This document shows, piece after piece, positions 16,704-25,099 of a stretch of 64,000 nucleotides of DNA. Source of the DNA: Rhodococcus sp. IEGM 1409 (GTDB taxonomy: Bacteria > Actinomycetota > Actinomycetes > Mycobacteriales > Mycobacteriaceae). The DNA lies in assembly GCF_030056735.1 (NCBI RefSeq), contig NZ_JASHKN010000001.1, positions 1,132,720 through 1,196,719 of the forward strand, written 5' to 3'. The notes under the pieces are model-generated. The model searched no databases. It saw nothing but the letters and a program-made list of their open reading frames with translations, and had not been told where the DNA came from. How positions within the stretch are numbered: the stretch's first letter is position 1; each line of letters begins with the position of its first letter. A program made the position numbers and the translations under genes.

Positions 16704-17195
16704 ATGACCGACTCGACCGCCCTGATCGAATCCCTGCTCGCCCGAGTCGAATTGCTCGAGGACAAGCTCGCGATCTCCGAACTGCTGACCACGTACAGCC
16801 CTGCCGTCGACAGCGGATCAGCCGACGAGGTCGCGAACCTGTGGCTCGAGGACGGTGTCTACGACGTCGACACCGGCGCGATGCACGGCCGCGGCGAACT
16901 GCGGGCCATGGTTCACAGCGCCTCTCACCAGAACTGGATCATGAACGGCGCGGCGCACATGATGACGCCCGCGCACGTCCGCATCGACGGCAACAAGGCC
17001 GTCGCTACCTGCCATTCGCAGTTGGTCATCAAGGATCCCGAGAACCCGACTGGATTCAAGGTCCTCCGCATCACCGCAAACCGCTGGGAGCTGATCAAGA
17101 CAGACGGCGAGTGGAAGGTCGAGTTGCGCACCAACGCCCTCCTCGACGGCCGCCCCGAGGCCCGCGCTCTCCTCGCCGCCGGGGTGACTCCCTAA
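16704..17195 (+). CDS. SnoaL-like / NTF2-fold protein
   Basis: The 163-residue product begins at the ATG at 16704 behind AAAGGA. It has a helical start, KLAISELLTTYSPAVDSGSADEVANLWLEDGVYDVD, then the beta-rich cone typical of the SnoaL_4 group, with HMMTPAHVRIDGNKAVATCHSQL in the middle. Such proteins act as small hydratases, isomerases or dehydratases on polycyclic or terpenoid substrates, although many have no known activity. It lies 32 bp after the LLM gene and is probably cotranscribed. A second member of the same fold is at 23354. Confidence 0.8.
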   Translation: MTDSTALIESLLARVELLEDKLAISELLTTYSPAVDSGSADEVANLWLEDGVYDVDTGAMHGRGELRAMVHSASHQNWIMNGAAHMMTPAHVRIDGNKAVATCHSQLVIKDPENPTGFKVLRITANRWELIKTDGEWKVELRTNALLDGRPEARALLAAGVTP

Positions 17196-17198
17196 CCC

Positions 17199-17242
17199 CT
17201 GTGCGCGGTTAGGGAGTCTCTGCGGTCACTAACCGCGCACAG
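17199..17242. terminator. 14-bp perfect hairpin, CTGTGCGC-type palindrome
   Basis: CTGTGCGCGGTTAG (17199-17212) pairs perfectly with 17229-17242. It starts 3 nt after the SnoaL stop and ends just before the mntH promoter. The CTGTGCGC outer end is shared with the repeat elements at 25029 and 63915, although the inner arm differs. Confidence 0.65.
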
Positions 17243-17245
17243 CGG

Positions 17246-17277
17246 TTGAAAGTTTGGCTGCCCGAACTCTATAGTTC
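17246..17277 (+). promoter_or_regulatory. mntH promoter with palindrome at -10
   Basis: TTGAAA (17246-17251) and TATAGT (17270-17275) are separated by 18 bp. The -10 is overlapped by GAAC-N6-GTTC (17264-17277), a possible operator for a metal-responsive repressor. No standard MntR box was recognised. Confidence 0.55.
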
Positions 17278-17322
17278 ACATAATCGAACCGGCAGGTCCG
17301 AGTACGTGCGACCAGGAGACCG

Positions 17323-18570
17323 ATGAGCACCAGTACGCAAGAGCCGACGACTCCGCGCCGACGACCGACAGGGAGATCCATCGCCCTGCTCGGTCCGGCG
17401 TTCGTCGCGGCCATCGCGTACGTCGATCCGGGCAACGTCGCCGCCAACCTCACCGCCGGCGCGAAGTACGGCTACCTCCTCATCTGGGTGCTGGTACTCG
17501 CCAACGCGATGGCCGTCCTGGTGCAGTATCTGTCCGCGAAACTCGGACTGGTCTCCGGCAGATCCCTGCCCGAAATGCTGGGTCAGCGCCTGCGTAAGAA
17601 CAACCGTCGCGCGTTCTGGCTCCAGGCCGAGATGATGGCGATCGCAACCGACGTGGCCGAAGTCATCGGCGGCGCCATCGCACTCAACCTGCTCTTCAAC
17701 GTCCCGCTCTTCTTCGGCGGGCTGATCACCGGTTGCGTGTCGATGGTGATCCTGACGATCCAAAGTCGGCGCGGACAGCGCACTTTCGAGTTCGTGGTCA
17801 TGGGATTGCTGGCCATCATCACGATCGGCTTCCTGACCGGGCTCGCCTTCACCGACGTATCCGGTAGCGAAGCCGTCGCCGGACTGGTCCCCCGCTTCGA
17901 AGGAACCGAAACCGTACTGCTCGCCGCCAGCATGCTCGGCGCCACGGTCATGCCGCACGCGATCTACCTACACTCCGCGTTGGCACGAGATCGCCACGGC
18001 CACATCAAACCTGGGCCACGATTGCAGCGACTACTCAAGGTCACGCGTTGGGATGTCGTCGTCGCGTTGATCATCGCCGGTGGCGTGAACATCGGCATGC
18101 TGCTCCTGGCCGCGTCGGCACTGCGCGGAGTACCCGGCACCGACACCATCGACGGCGCACATGCCGCGATCGAGAACTCACTCGGCCCGGGTGTGGCCGT
18201 CGTATTCGCGATCGGACTCCTCGCCTCCGGACTCGCGTCGACCTCCGTGGGCTGCGCGGCCGGCGCCGAAATCATGCATGGCCTTCTGGCCATTCGCATT
18301 CCGGTGATCACGCGCCGAATCGTCACTCTCATCCCGGCGCTGATCGTTCTCGCACTGGGCGTCGATCCGACTCTCGCACTCGTACTCAGCCAGGTGGTCT
18401 TGAGCCTGTGCATCCCCTTCGCGATCATCCCGTTGGTGCGTATGACCTCGGACCCCGAACTCATGGGCGACGCTCGCAATGCCCCGCTCACGACCGTCGC
18501 GGCATGGGTTGCGGCGGGCTTGATCGTTGCGCTCAACGTCGCTCTGCTGGTTCTGACGGTGACAGGCTAG
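17323..18570 (+). CDS. mntH: NRAMP-family Mn(2+)/proton symporter MntH
   Basis: The 415-residue membrane protein has the NRAMP signatures: DPGN at 35-38 in the first helix and MPH at 209-211 in helix 6 (ATVMPHAIYLHSAL), the two unwound segments that bind the metal. About eleven hydrophobic helices can be counted. It imports manganese and possibly iron or cadmium across the inner membrane with protons. It stands alone, between a strong hairpin upstream and a convergent acyl-CoA synthetase downstream. A TTGAAA/TATAGT promoter lies just upstream. Confidence 0.93.
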   Translation: MSTSTQEPTTPRRRPTGRSIALLGPAFVAAIAYVDPGNVAANLTAGAKYGYLLIWVLVLANAMAVLVQYLSAKLGLVSGRSLPEMLGQRLRKNNRRAFWLQAEMMAIATDVAEVIGGAIALNLLFNVPLFFGGLITGCVSMVILTIQSRRGQRTFEFVVMGLLAIITIGFLTGLAFTDVSGSEAVAGLVPRFEGTETVLLAASMLGATVMPHAIYLHSALARDRHGHIKPGPRLQRLLKVTRWDVVVALIIAGGVNIGMLLLAASALRGVPGTDTIDGAHAAIENSLGPGVAVVFAIGLLASGLASTSVGCAAGAEIMHGLLAIRIPVITRRIVTLIPALIVLALGVDPTLALVLSQVVLSLCIPFAIIPLVRMTSDPELMGDARNAPLTTVAAWVAAGLIVALNVALLVLTVTG

Positions 18571-18584
18571 AGTGCCAGGGCCAC

Positions 18585-18611
18585 CCAACGCGTCCCTCAC
18601 AAACGCGCTGG
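18585..18611. terminator. hairpin between convergent mntH and acyl-CoA synthetase
   Basis: CCAACGCGT (18585-18593) pairs with ACGCGCTGG (18603-18611) with one G-U pair and a 9-nt loop. No clear T-run follows. Confidence 0.45.
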
Positions 18612-18625
18612 ATGACTCCGGCCGA

Positions 18626-20221
18626 TTAGGAGGCTTGTTCGGCGAGAGTGGCCTTGGCCCAGCGATAGTCGGCCTTTCCGCTGGGTGAACGCCTGATCGA
18701 CGGCACACTGACAACAGTGCGCGGCACCTTGTACCGAGCGACCTGCAACGCGCAATGCTCACCGATCTCGGCAGCGTCCGGGACGTCGAAACCTTCGCGG
18801 GTCGTGATGACCGCAGCGACGCGCTCACCGAACTTCGCATCCGGAATTCCCGCGACCAGAGCGTCGAGCACTGCCGGGTGACTCTTGAGTGCCTGTTCGA
18901 CCTCTTCGGGGTACACCTTCTCCCCGCCGGTGTTGATGCACTGAGAACCACGCCCCAGCAGGACGATCGAGCCGTCGGCTTCCACGCGCCCGACGTCGCC
19001 GAGTACGGACATCCGCACTCCGTCGATCACCGGGAACGTAGCCGCGGTCTTGACCGGATCATTGAAGTAACCGACCGGCACGTGACCACTGCGAGCGATG
19101 TGCCCGGTCTCGGGAGATCCCGGCGCGAGCGCCCGCATCCGTTCGTCCACGACGCGGGTCTCGTCGCGAGCGGCGATGCGCATCAGTCCGTCTTCGCCGA
19201 TCTCGAGATTGCCGTCGACGCCCGACTCCGAGGAGCCGAATCCGTCGCGAATCACCAGGTTCGGGAGTATGGACTTGAACTGCTCGCGCAGTGAGAGCGA
19301 GAACAACGCTCCGCCCGACGAGATCATTCCGACCGTACTGAGGTCGTAATCTGCTGCGTTTGCCGCCAATTCGTCTGCAAGCGGACGAGCCATCGCGTCT
19401 CCGACGACGGTGATGGAGACGGCCTTCTCACTCCCGGCGAGCTGCAGTGTCGACTTCGCGTCGAATCGCGCCATGAGAATTGCGTTGGCGCCCATGAAGA
19501 ATCCGGTGAACAGCGAGTACGACGCCGCGCCGTGCATCAGGGGTGCAGTGCTGAGCATGTTCATCGCGGGAACGTTCGGTACCGCGGCATACAGAGCGTC
19601 AGCGGTGGTGTGCGGCGGACCGAAAGGATTTCCGCCGGTGAGTGCCGCGAAGTAGAAGTCTTCATGACGCCACATGACGCCCTTGGGCATTCCGGTGGTG
19701 CCGCCGGTGTAGATGACAAACAGGTCGTCGTTGCTGCGAGGCGCGAAATCACGAGTAGCGGGTTGCTCCGCGGCAGCGTCGGCATATCGAACGACGTCGA
19801 CGCCTTCGACATCTCGGACCGCCGACTCCCCGACGACAACGACGTGTTCGATGCCAGGCACGGCCGGGAGAACCGTCTCCACGACGGGAACGAACTCCTC
19901 GTCCACGATCAGCGCTACCGACTGCGAATCGTTGTACAGGTAGGTCAGTTCGGCGTCGACGTAGCGATAGTTGACGTTGATCGGGACGGCGCGGATCTTG
20001 AGGCAACCGAGCAAACTTTCGACGAACTCGATGCTGTTGCGCATGTGCAGAGCGACGTGGTCGCCCGGCCCGACACCGACACTCGCCAGGTGGCGGGCGA
20101 TGCGATTGGATCCCTCGTCCAGTTCGACGTAGGTACGACGACGCCCATCGCACACGAGTGCCGTGCGGTCCGGAATCAGATCCGAAATGCCCTCGTACAG
20201 ATCTGCCAAATTCAGTGACAC
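18626..20221 (-). CDS. acyl-CoA synthetase, FadD19-like
   Basis: The 531-residue protein begins at a GTG at 20221 behind GGAAGG. The N-terminus SLNLADLYEGISDLIPDRTALV closely follows the pattern of steroid side-chain ligase FadD19 and relatives, the P-loop is YTGGTTGMPKG (171-181), and the C-terminal GEKVYPEEVEQALKSHP and SPSGKADY segments are conserved, the latter holding the adenylating lysine. It activates a branched or steroid-like acid to the CoA ester. It faces two SDR genes across a 369-bp AT-rich region with operator-like palindromes. Confidence 0.85.
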   Translation of the reverse strand: MSLNLADLYEGISDLIPDRTALVCDGRRRTYVELDEGSNRIARHLASVGVGPGDHVALHMRNSIEFVESLLGCLKIRAVPINVNYRYVDAELTYLYNDSQSVALIVDEEFVPVVETVLPAVPGIEHVVVVGESAVRDVEGVDVVRYADAAAEQPATRDFAPRSNDDLFVIYTGGTTGMPKGVMWRHEDFYFAALTGGNPFGPPHTTADALYAAVPNVPAMNMLSTAPLMHGAASYSLFTGFFMGANAILMARFDAKSTLQLAGSEKAVSITVVGDAMARPLADELAANAADYDLSTVGMISSGGALFSLSLREQFKSILPNLVIRDGFGSSESGVDGNLEIGEDGLMRIAARDETRVVDERMRALAPGSPETGHIARSGHVPVGYFNDPVKTAATFPVIDGVRMSVLGDVGRVEADGSIVLLGRGSQCINTGGEKVYPEEVEQALKSHPAVLDALVAGIPDAKFGERVAAVITTREGFDVPDAAEIGEHCALQVARYKVPRTVVSVPSIRRSPSGKADYRWAKATLAEQAS

Positions 20222-20590
20222 TGCTGGTGCCTTCCTTGATGTCCGGCCCGGTGAATTCGGGGCCGACCGTACTGCGTTTCCGGTGAGAACTATCTGATCC
20301 TGGCGCCGACGAATGCGGCCAGGAACTGAGCGGATCGGTGGTGACGCAAGCGCGTACGCGGTGGGATCGCCGCGTCGACCCAAGGTGACATGCACGGCTC
20401 GTGACCCAGATCACCGCTCCCGCTGAGTGGGACTGCCCCTCAGATGGCCAGAATTGTGTTCAAAACTAGAACTAATTCCGATTTTGCTGAAATGATTTTT
20501 TCGGAACGACGACCGAACTCTCGACTTCAAATTAGAATGAATACTAATTTTCACTGAATCTACCGCCAGCCCGGATCGAAGGAGCACGAC
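20222..20590. promoter_or_regulatory. divergent promoter region, FadD19-like / SDR
   Basis: This 369-bp stretch has no credible gene. The half nearest the SDR (about 20455-20560) is strikingly AT-rich against the GC-rich surroundings. It contains CTAGAAC with a degenerate partner (20466-20481), TTCCGA (20476-20481) inverted with TCGGAA (20501-20506), and the 22-bp palindrome at 20529-20550. Confidence 0.6.
20529..20550. promoter_or_regulatory. palindromic operator upstream of SDR pair
   Basis: AAATTAG (20529-20535) and CTAATTT (20544-20550) are perfectly inverted around an 8-bp centre that is itself mostly symmetric. A related sequence, CTAGAAC-N2-ATTCCGA, lies 66 bp upstream. The TAGAA half-site recalls TetR-type KstR operators but does not match that consensus. 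Confidence 0.55.
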
Positions 20591-21529
20591 ATGACGCAAT
20601 CACTGAGCTTGGAAGGCAAAGTTGCCGCCGTCACCGGCGCCGGTGCCGGACTGGGTCGCGCCGAGGCACTCGGACTCGCCGCTGCCGGCGCAGCCGTCAT
20701 CGTCAACGACATGGGTGCAGCGGCCAACGACGTGGTCGACGAGATCAAGGCCGCAGGTGGACAGGCGCTCGCCATCACCGGCGACGTCTCCGACTGGTCG
20801 CTCGGCGGGCGCATCATCGAAGAAGCTGTCAAGAACTTCGGATCCTTCGACATCCTCGTCAACAATGCAGGCATCCTGCGCGACAAGATGATCTTCAACC
20901 TGACCGAATCCGATTGGGACGACGTCATCCGCGTGCACCTCAAGGGTCACGCCGCCACCTCGCACGCGGCCGCGGTCCACTGGCGTGCAGCCAGCAAGGC
21001 AGCCGACGCACCGGTCTACGGCCGCATCATCAACACCTCTTCCGAGGCCTTTCTCTTCGGCAGCGCCGGACAGCCCAACTACTCGGCAGCCAAGGCCGGT
21101 ATCACCGCTCTGACGCTCTCGAGCGCAGCAGGCCTCTCCCGCTACGGCGTCCGCACCAACGCGATCTGCCCCCGTGCCCGCACTGCCATGACGGCAGAAG
21201 CCTTCGGCGAGAACAACACCGGCGTAAGCGGTCTCGATCCGCTTGCACCCGAGCGCGTCGCGACCCTGGTCAGCTACCTCGCATCCCCCGATTCCGACGA
21301 GATCAACGGCCAGGTCTTTGTCGTCTACGGCAAGATGGTGGCGTTGATGGAAGCACCCAAGGTCGAGAATCGTTTCGACGCAGCCGGATCCGCGTTCACC
21401 GTCGAAGAGCTCGGTGGCCAGCTCTCGTCCTACTTCTCAGGCCGCGGACCGTACGAGACCTACGCCGCCTACAGCATCGCCGGCCTCGAAAAGATTGCCC
21501 TTGCAGTCGACGAGACCGCAACAGTTTAA
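20591..21529 (+). CDS. SDR-family 3-hydroxyacyl-CoA dehydrogenase-like protein
   Basis: The 312-residue protein starts behind GAAGGAG. It has TGAGAGLGR (15-23), NNAGI, and YSAAKAG, and a longer C-terminus than a standard SDR. The motif pattern (VNDMG after the second strand, LRDKMIFNLTESDWDDVIRVHLKGH) is that of the dehydrogenase domain of type 2 multifunctional enzymes of peroxisomal-type beta-oxidation and of Hsd4A-like steroid side-chain enzymes. It should oxidise a (3R)-hydroxyacyl-CoA. It is first of a two-SDR operon, divergent from the FadD19-like ligase. Confidence 0.82.
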   Translation: MTQSLSLEGKVAAVTGAGAGLGRAEALGLAAAGAAVIVNDMGAAANDVVDEIKAAGGQALAITGDVSDWSLGGRIIEEAVKNFGSFDILVNNAGILRDKMIFNLTESDWDDVIRVHLKGHAATSHAAAVHWRAASKAADAPVYGRIINTSSEAFLFGSAGQPNYSAAKAGITALTLSSAAGLSRYGVRTNAICPRARTAMTAEAFGENNTGVSGLDPLAPERVATLVSYLASPDSDEINGQVFVVYGKMVALMEAPKVENRFDAAGSAFTVEELGGQLSSYFSGRGPYETYAAYSIAGLEKIALAVDETATV

Positions 21530-21556
21530 GCAGCACCTACGAAGAGGAGCGTTTTC

Positions 21557-22300
21557 ATGAGGTTGAACGGCAAGGTAGCGATCGTCACCGGCGGCGCCGG
21601 TGGAATCGGTCGTGCCATCACCCGAGTCTTCGCTCGTGAAGGCGCGAAGGTCCTGTTCGTCGACATCAACGACGAGCAGGGCCAGGCACTCGAGGAGGAA
21701 CTGGCCGGGGCCGGCAAATTCCTGAACGTCGACCTTGCTGCCGCAGGTTCTGCCGAGCAGATCCGTGACGCCGCGCTCGAGGCTTTCGGCAAGCTCGACA
21801 TCCTGGTGAACAACGCTCACGCGTCCCGGCAGGCTCCGTTGCTCGAAACCACGCAGGACATGTTCGACCTGTCCTTCAACACCGGCTTCTACCCTGTCGT
21901 CCACCTGATGCAGGCGTGCCACGACGAACTCGCGAAGACCAAGGGTTCGGTCGTCAACTTCGCGTCGGGCTCCGGCCTGGACGGCATGCCCACCCAGACG
22001 TCCTACGCGGCAGCCAAGGAAGCTGTGCGAGGCCTGACGCGCGTCGTCGCCAACGAGTGGGCGCCAGAGGGCATTCGGGTCAACGTGGTCTGCCCGTTCG
22101 CCGCCACCGAAGGCGTCGTCAAGTGGCAGGAAGCCTTCCCCGAGCGCGCGGCCGCATCCGTCGCCAAGGTACCTCTCGGACGCATCGGTGATCCCGAAAC
22201 CGACATCGCTCCCGTCGTGGTGTTCCTGGCGAGCGAGGACTCCAAGTACATGACGGGTCAGACGTTGATGGCCGACGGCGGCAGCATCAAACTCCGCTGA
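21557..22300 (+). CDS. short-chain dehydrogenase/reductase
   Basis: This 247-residue classical SDR has TGGAGGIGR (11-19), NNAH in place of NNAG, and a YAAAKEA catalytic segment preceded by the serine in FASGSG. D35-I-N after the second strand suggests NAD(H). It is 27 bp after the previous SDR with GAGGAG upstream, so the two are cotranscribed and probably act on successive oxidation states of the same intermediate. The substrate is unknown. Confidence 0.85.
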   Translation: MRLNGKVAIVTGGAGGIGRAITRVFAREGAKVLFVDINDEQGQALEEELAGAGKFLNVDLAAAGSAEQIRDAALEAFGKLDILVNNAHASRQAPLLETTQDMFDLSFNTGFYPVVHLMQACHDELAKTKGSVVNFASGSGLDGMPTQTSYAAAKEAVRGLTRVVANEWAPEGIRVNVVCPFAATEGVVKWQEAFPERAAASVAKVPLGRIGDPETDIAPVVVFLASEDSKYMTGQTLMADGGSIKLR

Positions 22301-22311
22301 GTCGAAGTTCC

Positions 22312-22336
22312 TCTCGGTGGGCTCAGCTCACCGAGA
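22312..22336. terminator. hairpin overlapping the amidohydrolase stop
   Basis: TCTCGGTG (22312-22319) pairs with CACCGAGA (22329-22336) over a 9-nt loop, between the SDR and the convergent amidohydrolase and covering the last codons of the latter. Confidence 0.5.
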
Positions 22337-23228
22337 AGAGCTTGGCAGCGTTGTCGTGCACAACAGCTCGTAACCACTCGTCACCGAGATCGAAGCGCGT
22401 AACCGCCTGCAAGGCAGTGAGATACGGGTACGGAATGTTCGGAAAGTCGCTACCGAACAGAATCCGGTCCTGCATGTCGACGAGCCGAGAAACATCGGCT
22501 TTCGGGAAGGCGCACTGCTCTTCCGTGAAGTCGGTGAACGCCATGGTCGTATCCAGGCGGACGTTGCCGTAAGCCTCTGCAAGATCGAGGAAGTCGCTGT
22601 ACTCGGGCATCCCCATGTGCGCGACGATCAACGGCAGGCGCGGGTACCGTGCCAGCAGCGAAGCGATGCGATCGGGCCCCGTGTACTCCCCCGGGGCCGG
22701 TCCCGAACCACAGTGAATCACGATGGGCGTCTCGGAGTCCTCGAGCTGACCCCAGACCTTGTCGAGCAGAGGATCGTTCGGATCGTAACTGCCGACCTGG
22801 ATGTGGGACTTGAAGATTCGCGCGCCCGACTCCAACGCCTTGCCGACGTACGACGCCGCCGACTCCTCGGGATAGAACGTGGCCGTGTGCAGGCAATCAG
22901 GTGTCTGCGCGGCAAATTCGACGGCCCACTGGTTGAGCCATTCGGCCATCGCGTGCTTGTGGGGGTAGATCATCGACGTGAAAGCCCGGACGCCGAACTC
23001 GCGGAGACGGTGTACCCGTTCCTCCTCGGCAAGCCGGTAGGCGATGGGCCATGGTCGACCGATCATCGGTCCCGCGGAATCGAAGTAGCCCCACACCTTG
23101 TCCATGACGCTCTTCGGCATGAAATGGGTATGGACGTCGATCACGCCCGGAACACCCAACTCGCGCCAGAAAGCCCGAACCTCGGCAATCTCTTCCGGTC
23201 CGGTCGATGGGACCTCTTCGGTACACAC
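22323..23228 (-). CDS. amidohydrolase-2 family metal-dependent hydrolase or decarboxylase
   Basis: The metal-binding landmarks are an HTH pair in IDVHTHFMP, H in IVIHCGSG, H in LIVAHMGM and D in FGSDFPN, the pattern of the ACMSD/amidohydrolase-2 superfamily. I place the start at the GTG at 23228, 8 nt after AAAGGGG (301 residues); a GTG at 23237 or an ATG at 23258 are in-frame alternatives. Superfamily members decarboxylate or hydrolyse aromatic or beta-keto intermediates. It lies opposite two SDRs and next to a SnoaL-like gene, which is consistent with late steps of aromatic acid breakdown. Confidence 0.8.
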   Translation of the reverse strand: MCTEEVPSTGPEEIAEVRAFWRELGVPGVIDVHTHFMPKSVMDKVWGYFDSAGPMIGRPWPIAYRLAEEERVHRLREFGVRAFTSMIYPHKHAMAEWLNQWAVEFAAQTPDCLHTATFYPEESAASYVGKALESGARIFKSHIQVGSYDPNDPLLDKVWGQLEDSETPIVIHCGSGPAPGEYTGPDRIASLLARYPRLPLIVAHMGMPEYSDFLDLAEAYGNVRLDTTMAFTDFTEEQCAFPKADVSRLVDMQDRILFGSDFPNIPYPYLTALQAVTRFDLGDEWLRAVVHDNAAKLFSVS

Positions 23229-23353
23229 GTCTGACACCCCTTTCGTTCGCTCGACCATACCGAGTGCCGTCGCGCTCACCGGGACAGGTCGTTGACGGCC
23301 TGACCCGAGCACCCGAATGTGAACCCATATTGCCGATCACTGTTGGAGGTTGA

Positions 23354-23881
23354 ATGTCTCAGACCGAGTCCGAAGTGGAGTCGATCAGTGCCGTCGAGGA
23401 ACTGCTCGCCATCGAGGAAATCAAGCGTGTCTTCGCCGCGCGCCTACGCTGCATGGACACCAAGCAGTGGCACGTCTACCCAACCCTGCACACCGCAGAC
23501 GTCGTCAGCGAGACGTGGGGCGGACTCCCGACAGACAAGCAACCCAAGACCTGTGACACCTCGAACCAGGTAGTGGGAATCGACAAGCTCACCGCAGCAA
23601 TTCGGAACATGCTCGACGGCGACATCCCCCTCACCACAGCGCACCACGCACACACCCCCGAAATCGTGCTGACCTCGCCCACCACCGCAACCGGTATCTG
23701 GGCAATGGAGGACATGCTGTGGTGGAACGACGGCGAGAAGGAACTGCACCTGCACGGCTACGGCCATTACCAAGAGGAATACCGCAAGGAGGACGGTAAG
23801 TGGCTGATCAGCTACCGAACTCTCACGCGGCTCCGTGTCGACCAGGACCCCGGATTCTTCCGATTCATGAAAGCGCTGTGA
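23354..23881 (+). CDS. SnoaL-like / NTF2-fold protein
   Basis: The 175-residue protein starts behind GGAGG. It resembles the SnoaL_4 group: ELLAIEEIKRVFAARLRCMDTKQW, then TTAHHAHTPEIVL and a GYGHYQEEYRKEDGKWLISYRTLTRLRV finish typical of the fold. Function is not assignable; relatives include small dehydratases and isomerases. It is 4 bp from the Old Yellow Enzyme gene and likely cotranscribed with it. It is distant in sequence from the other member at 16704. Confidence 0.8.
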   Translation: MSQTESEVESISAVEELLAIEEIKRVFAARLRCMDTKQWHVYPTLHTADVVSETWGGLPTDKQPKTCDTSNQVVGIDKLTAAIRNMLDGDIPLTTAHHAHTPEIVLTSPTTATGIWAMEDMLWWNDGEKELHLHGYGHYQEEYRKEDGKWLISYRTLTRLRVDQDPGFFRFMKAL

Positions 23882-23885
23882 CGAA

Positions 23886-25019
23886 GTGACCAACCCGCTG
23901 TTCCAACCGCTCCGCATCCGTTCGCTCGAATTGTCCAACCGCATAGTCATGTCGCCGATGACGCGCACGTACTCCATCGAGGGCGTGCCCGGCCGCGACG
24001 TTGCCGACTACTACCGCCGACGTGCTGAGGGCGGCACCGGGCTGATCGTCACCGAAGGCGTCGCGATCGATCACGAGACCGCTGTCGATCACGCCGACGT
24101 CCCCAACCTCCACGACCCCGCTGCGCAGGCCGGATGGCGCAAGGTCGTCGACGACGTGCACGCGGCGGGCGGCAAGATCGTGCCTCAGCTCTGGCACGTC
24201 GGACCGCTGTGGGGCGCGATGACGCAGATGGACCCATCACTCAAGCCGATGCGACCCTCCGGTGAATGGGGTCCGCTCGGCGTCACCTCGTACTCCGCTG
24301 CCTACGTCGAGCGAGCGCAGGCGAGCACCGAAGCCATGACCGAGCAGGACATCCAGGACGTCATCGACGCCTATGTCCGCAGCGCAAAGCATGCTGTCGA
24401 ACTCGGCTTCGACGGTATCGCGATCCACGGCGGTCACGGCTACCTCCTCGATTCCTTCTTCTGGGAGGGCACCAACCAGCGCGACGACGCGTGGGGCGGC
24501 GATCTCGAGCGTCGTACCAAGTTCCCGGCTGCCGTCGTCGCTGCAATCCGCGCGGTAATCGGCCCGGATCTGCCGATCATCTACCGTTTCTCGCAGCACA
24601 AGCAGCAGGATTTCACCGCGAAGATCGCGGAAACTCCCGAGGAGTTGGGTGTCATCCTGGGTGCGCTGGTCGACGCCGGGGTCGACGTCCTCGACGCCAG
24701 TATCAGGCGTTTCGACATCCCGGCCTTCGAAGGCAGCGACCTCTCACTGGCCGGTTGGGCGAAAAAGCTGACCGGCGCCGTCACGATGGCTGTCGGTAGC
24801 GTCGGGATCGGAAAGTCACTGCGCGACAGTCGCATCGAAGGCGTTGCACCCGTGGTGGACAATATCCCGCAACTCGAGGAGCGAATCGGCAGGGGTGAGT
24901 TCGATCTGATCGCGATCGGCCGTCTCCATCTCGCCGATCCTGCGTTGGCGACGACCCTGCGCGCGGGTGGTCCGCTGCCGGCTTTCGATCGAGCGGTGCA
25001 TGAGGGCAGCTTGATCTAG
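23886..25019 (+). CDS. Old Yellow Enzyme-family NADH:flavin oxidoreductase
   Basis: The 377-residue protein starts at a GTG 4 nt after the previous stop. It has the OYE barrel landmarks: LFQPLRIRSLELSNRIVMSPMTRT at the N-terminus, PQLWHVG, HGGHGYLLDSFFWEGTNQRDDAWGG (about 180-200) and the C-terminal AIGRLHLADP phosphate-binding region. Enzymes of this family reduce activated C=C bonds of enones and enoyl compounds using FMN. With SDRs, SnoaL-like protein and a YhdH-type reductase nearby, it may reduce a cyclic enone. The gene ends in a TAG that begins a palindromic repeat. Confidence 0.9.
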   Translation: MTNPLFQPLRIRSLELSNRIVMSPMTRTYSIEGVPGRDVADYYRRRAEGGTGLIVTEGVAIDHETAVDHADVPNLHDPAAQAGWRKVVDDVHAAGGKIVPQLWHVGPLWGAMTQMDPSLKPMRPSGEWGPLGVTSYSAAYVERAQASTEAMTEQDIQDVIDAYVRSAKHAVELGFDGIAIHGGHGYLLDSFFWEGTNQRDDAWGGDLERRTKFPAAVVAAIRAVIGPDLPIIYRFSQHKQQDFTAKIAETPEELGVILGALVDAGVDVLDASIRRFDIPAFEGSDLSLAGWAKKLTGAVTMAVGSVGIGKSLRDSRIEGVAPVVDNIPQLEERIGRGEFDLIAIGRLHLADPALATTLRAGGPLPAFDRAVHEGSLI

Positions 25020-25076
25020 GGGCTCCGCCCCTGTGCGCCTTTTTGGTAGTCCGCACTACCAAAAAGGCGCACAGGG
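25019..25076. repeat. palindromic repeat element at the OYE stop codon
   Basis: A mini-hairpin GGGGC-TCC-GCCCC (25019-25031) is followed by a perfect 22-bp stem (25029-25050 with 25055-25076, loop CCGC) whose outer end reads CCCTGTGCGCC and inner part TTTTTGGTAGT. The element starts at the last base of the TAG stop. It can act as a terminator, but the same module recurs at 63904. Confidence 0.8.
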
Positions 25077-25087
25077 CCGAAGGCCTT

Positions 25088-25093
25088 TATGTT
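25088..25093 (+). promoter_or_regulatory. -10-like element of the YhdH-type gene
   Basis: TATGTT ends 6 nt before the ATG at 25100, with no ribosome site, suggesting a leaderless start. Confidence 0.35.
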
Positions 25094-25099
25094 CGACCT

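Noticed and set aside
25019..25076. Reading the repeat element as part of the YhdH-type gene
   Set aside because: An in-frame ATG at 25043 would put the N-terminus inside the hairpin; the family start is at 25100.
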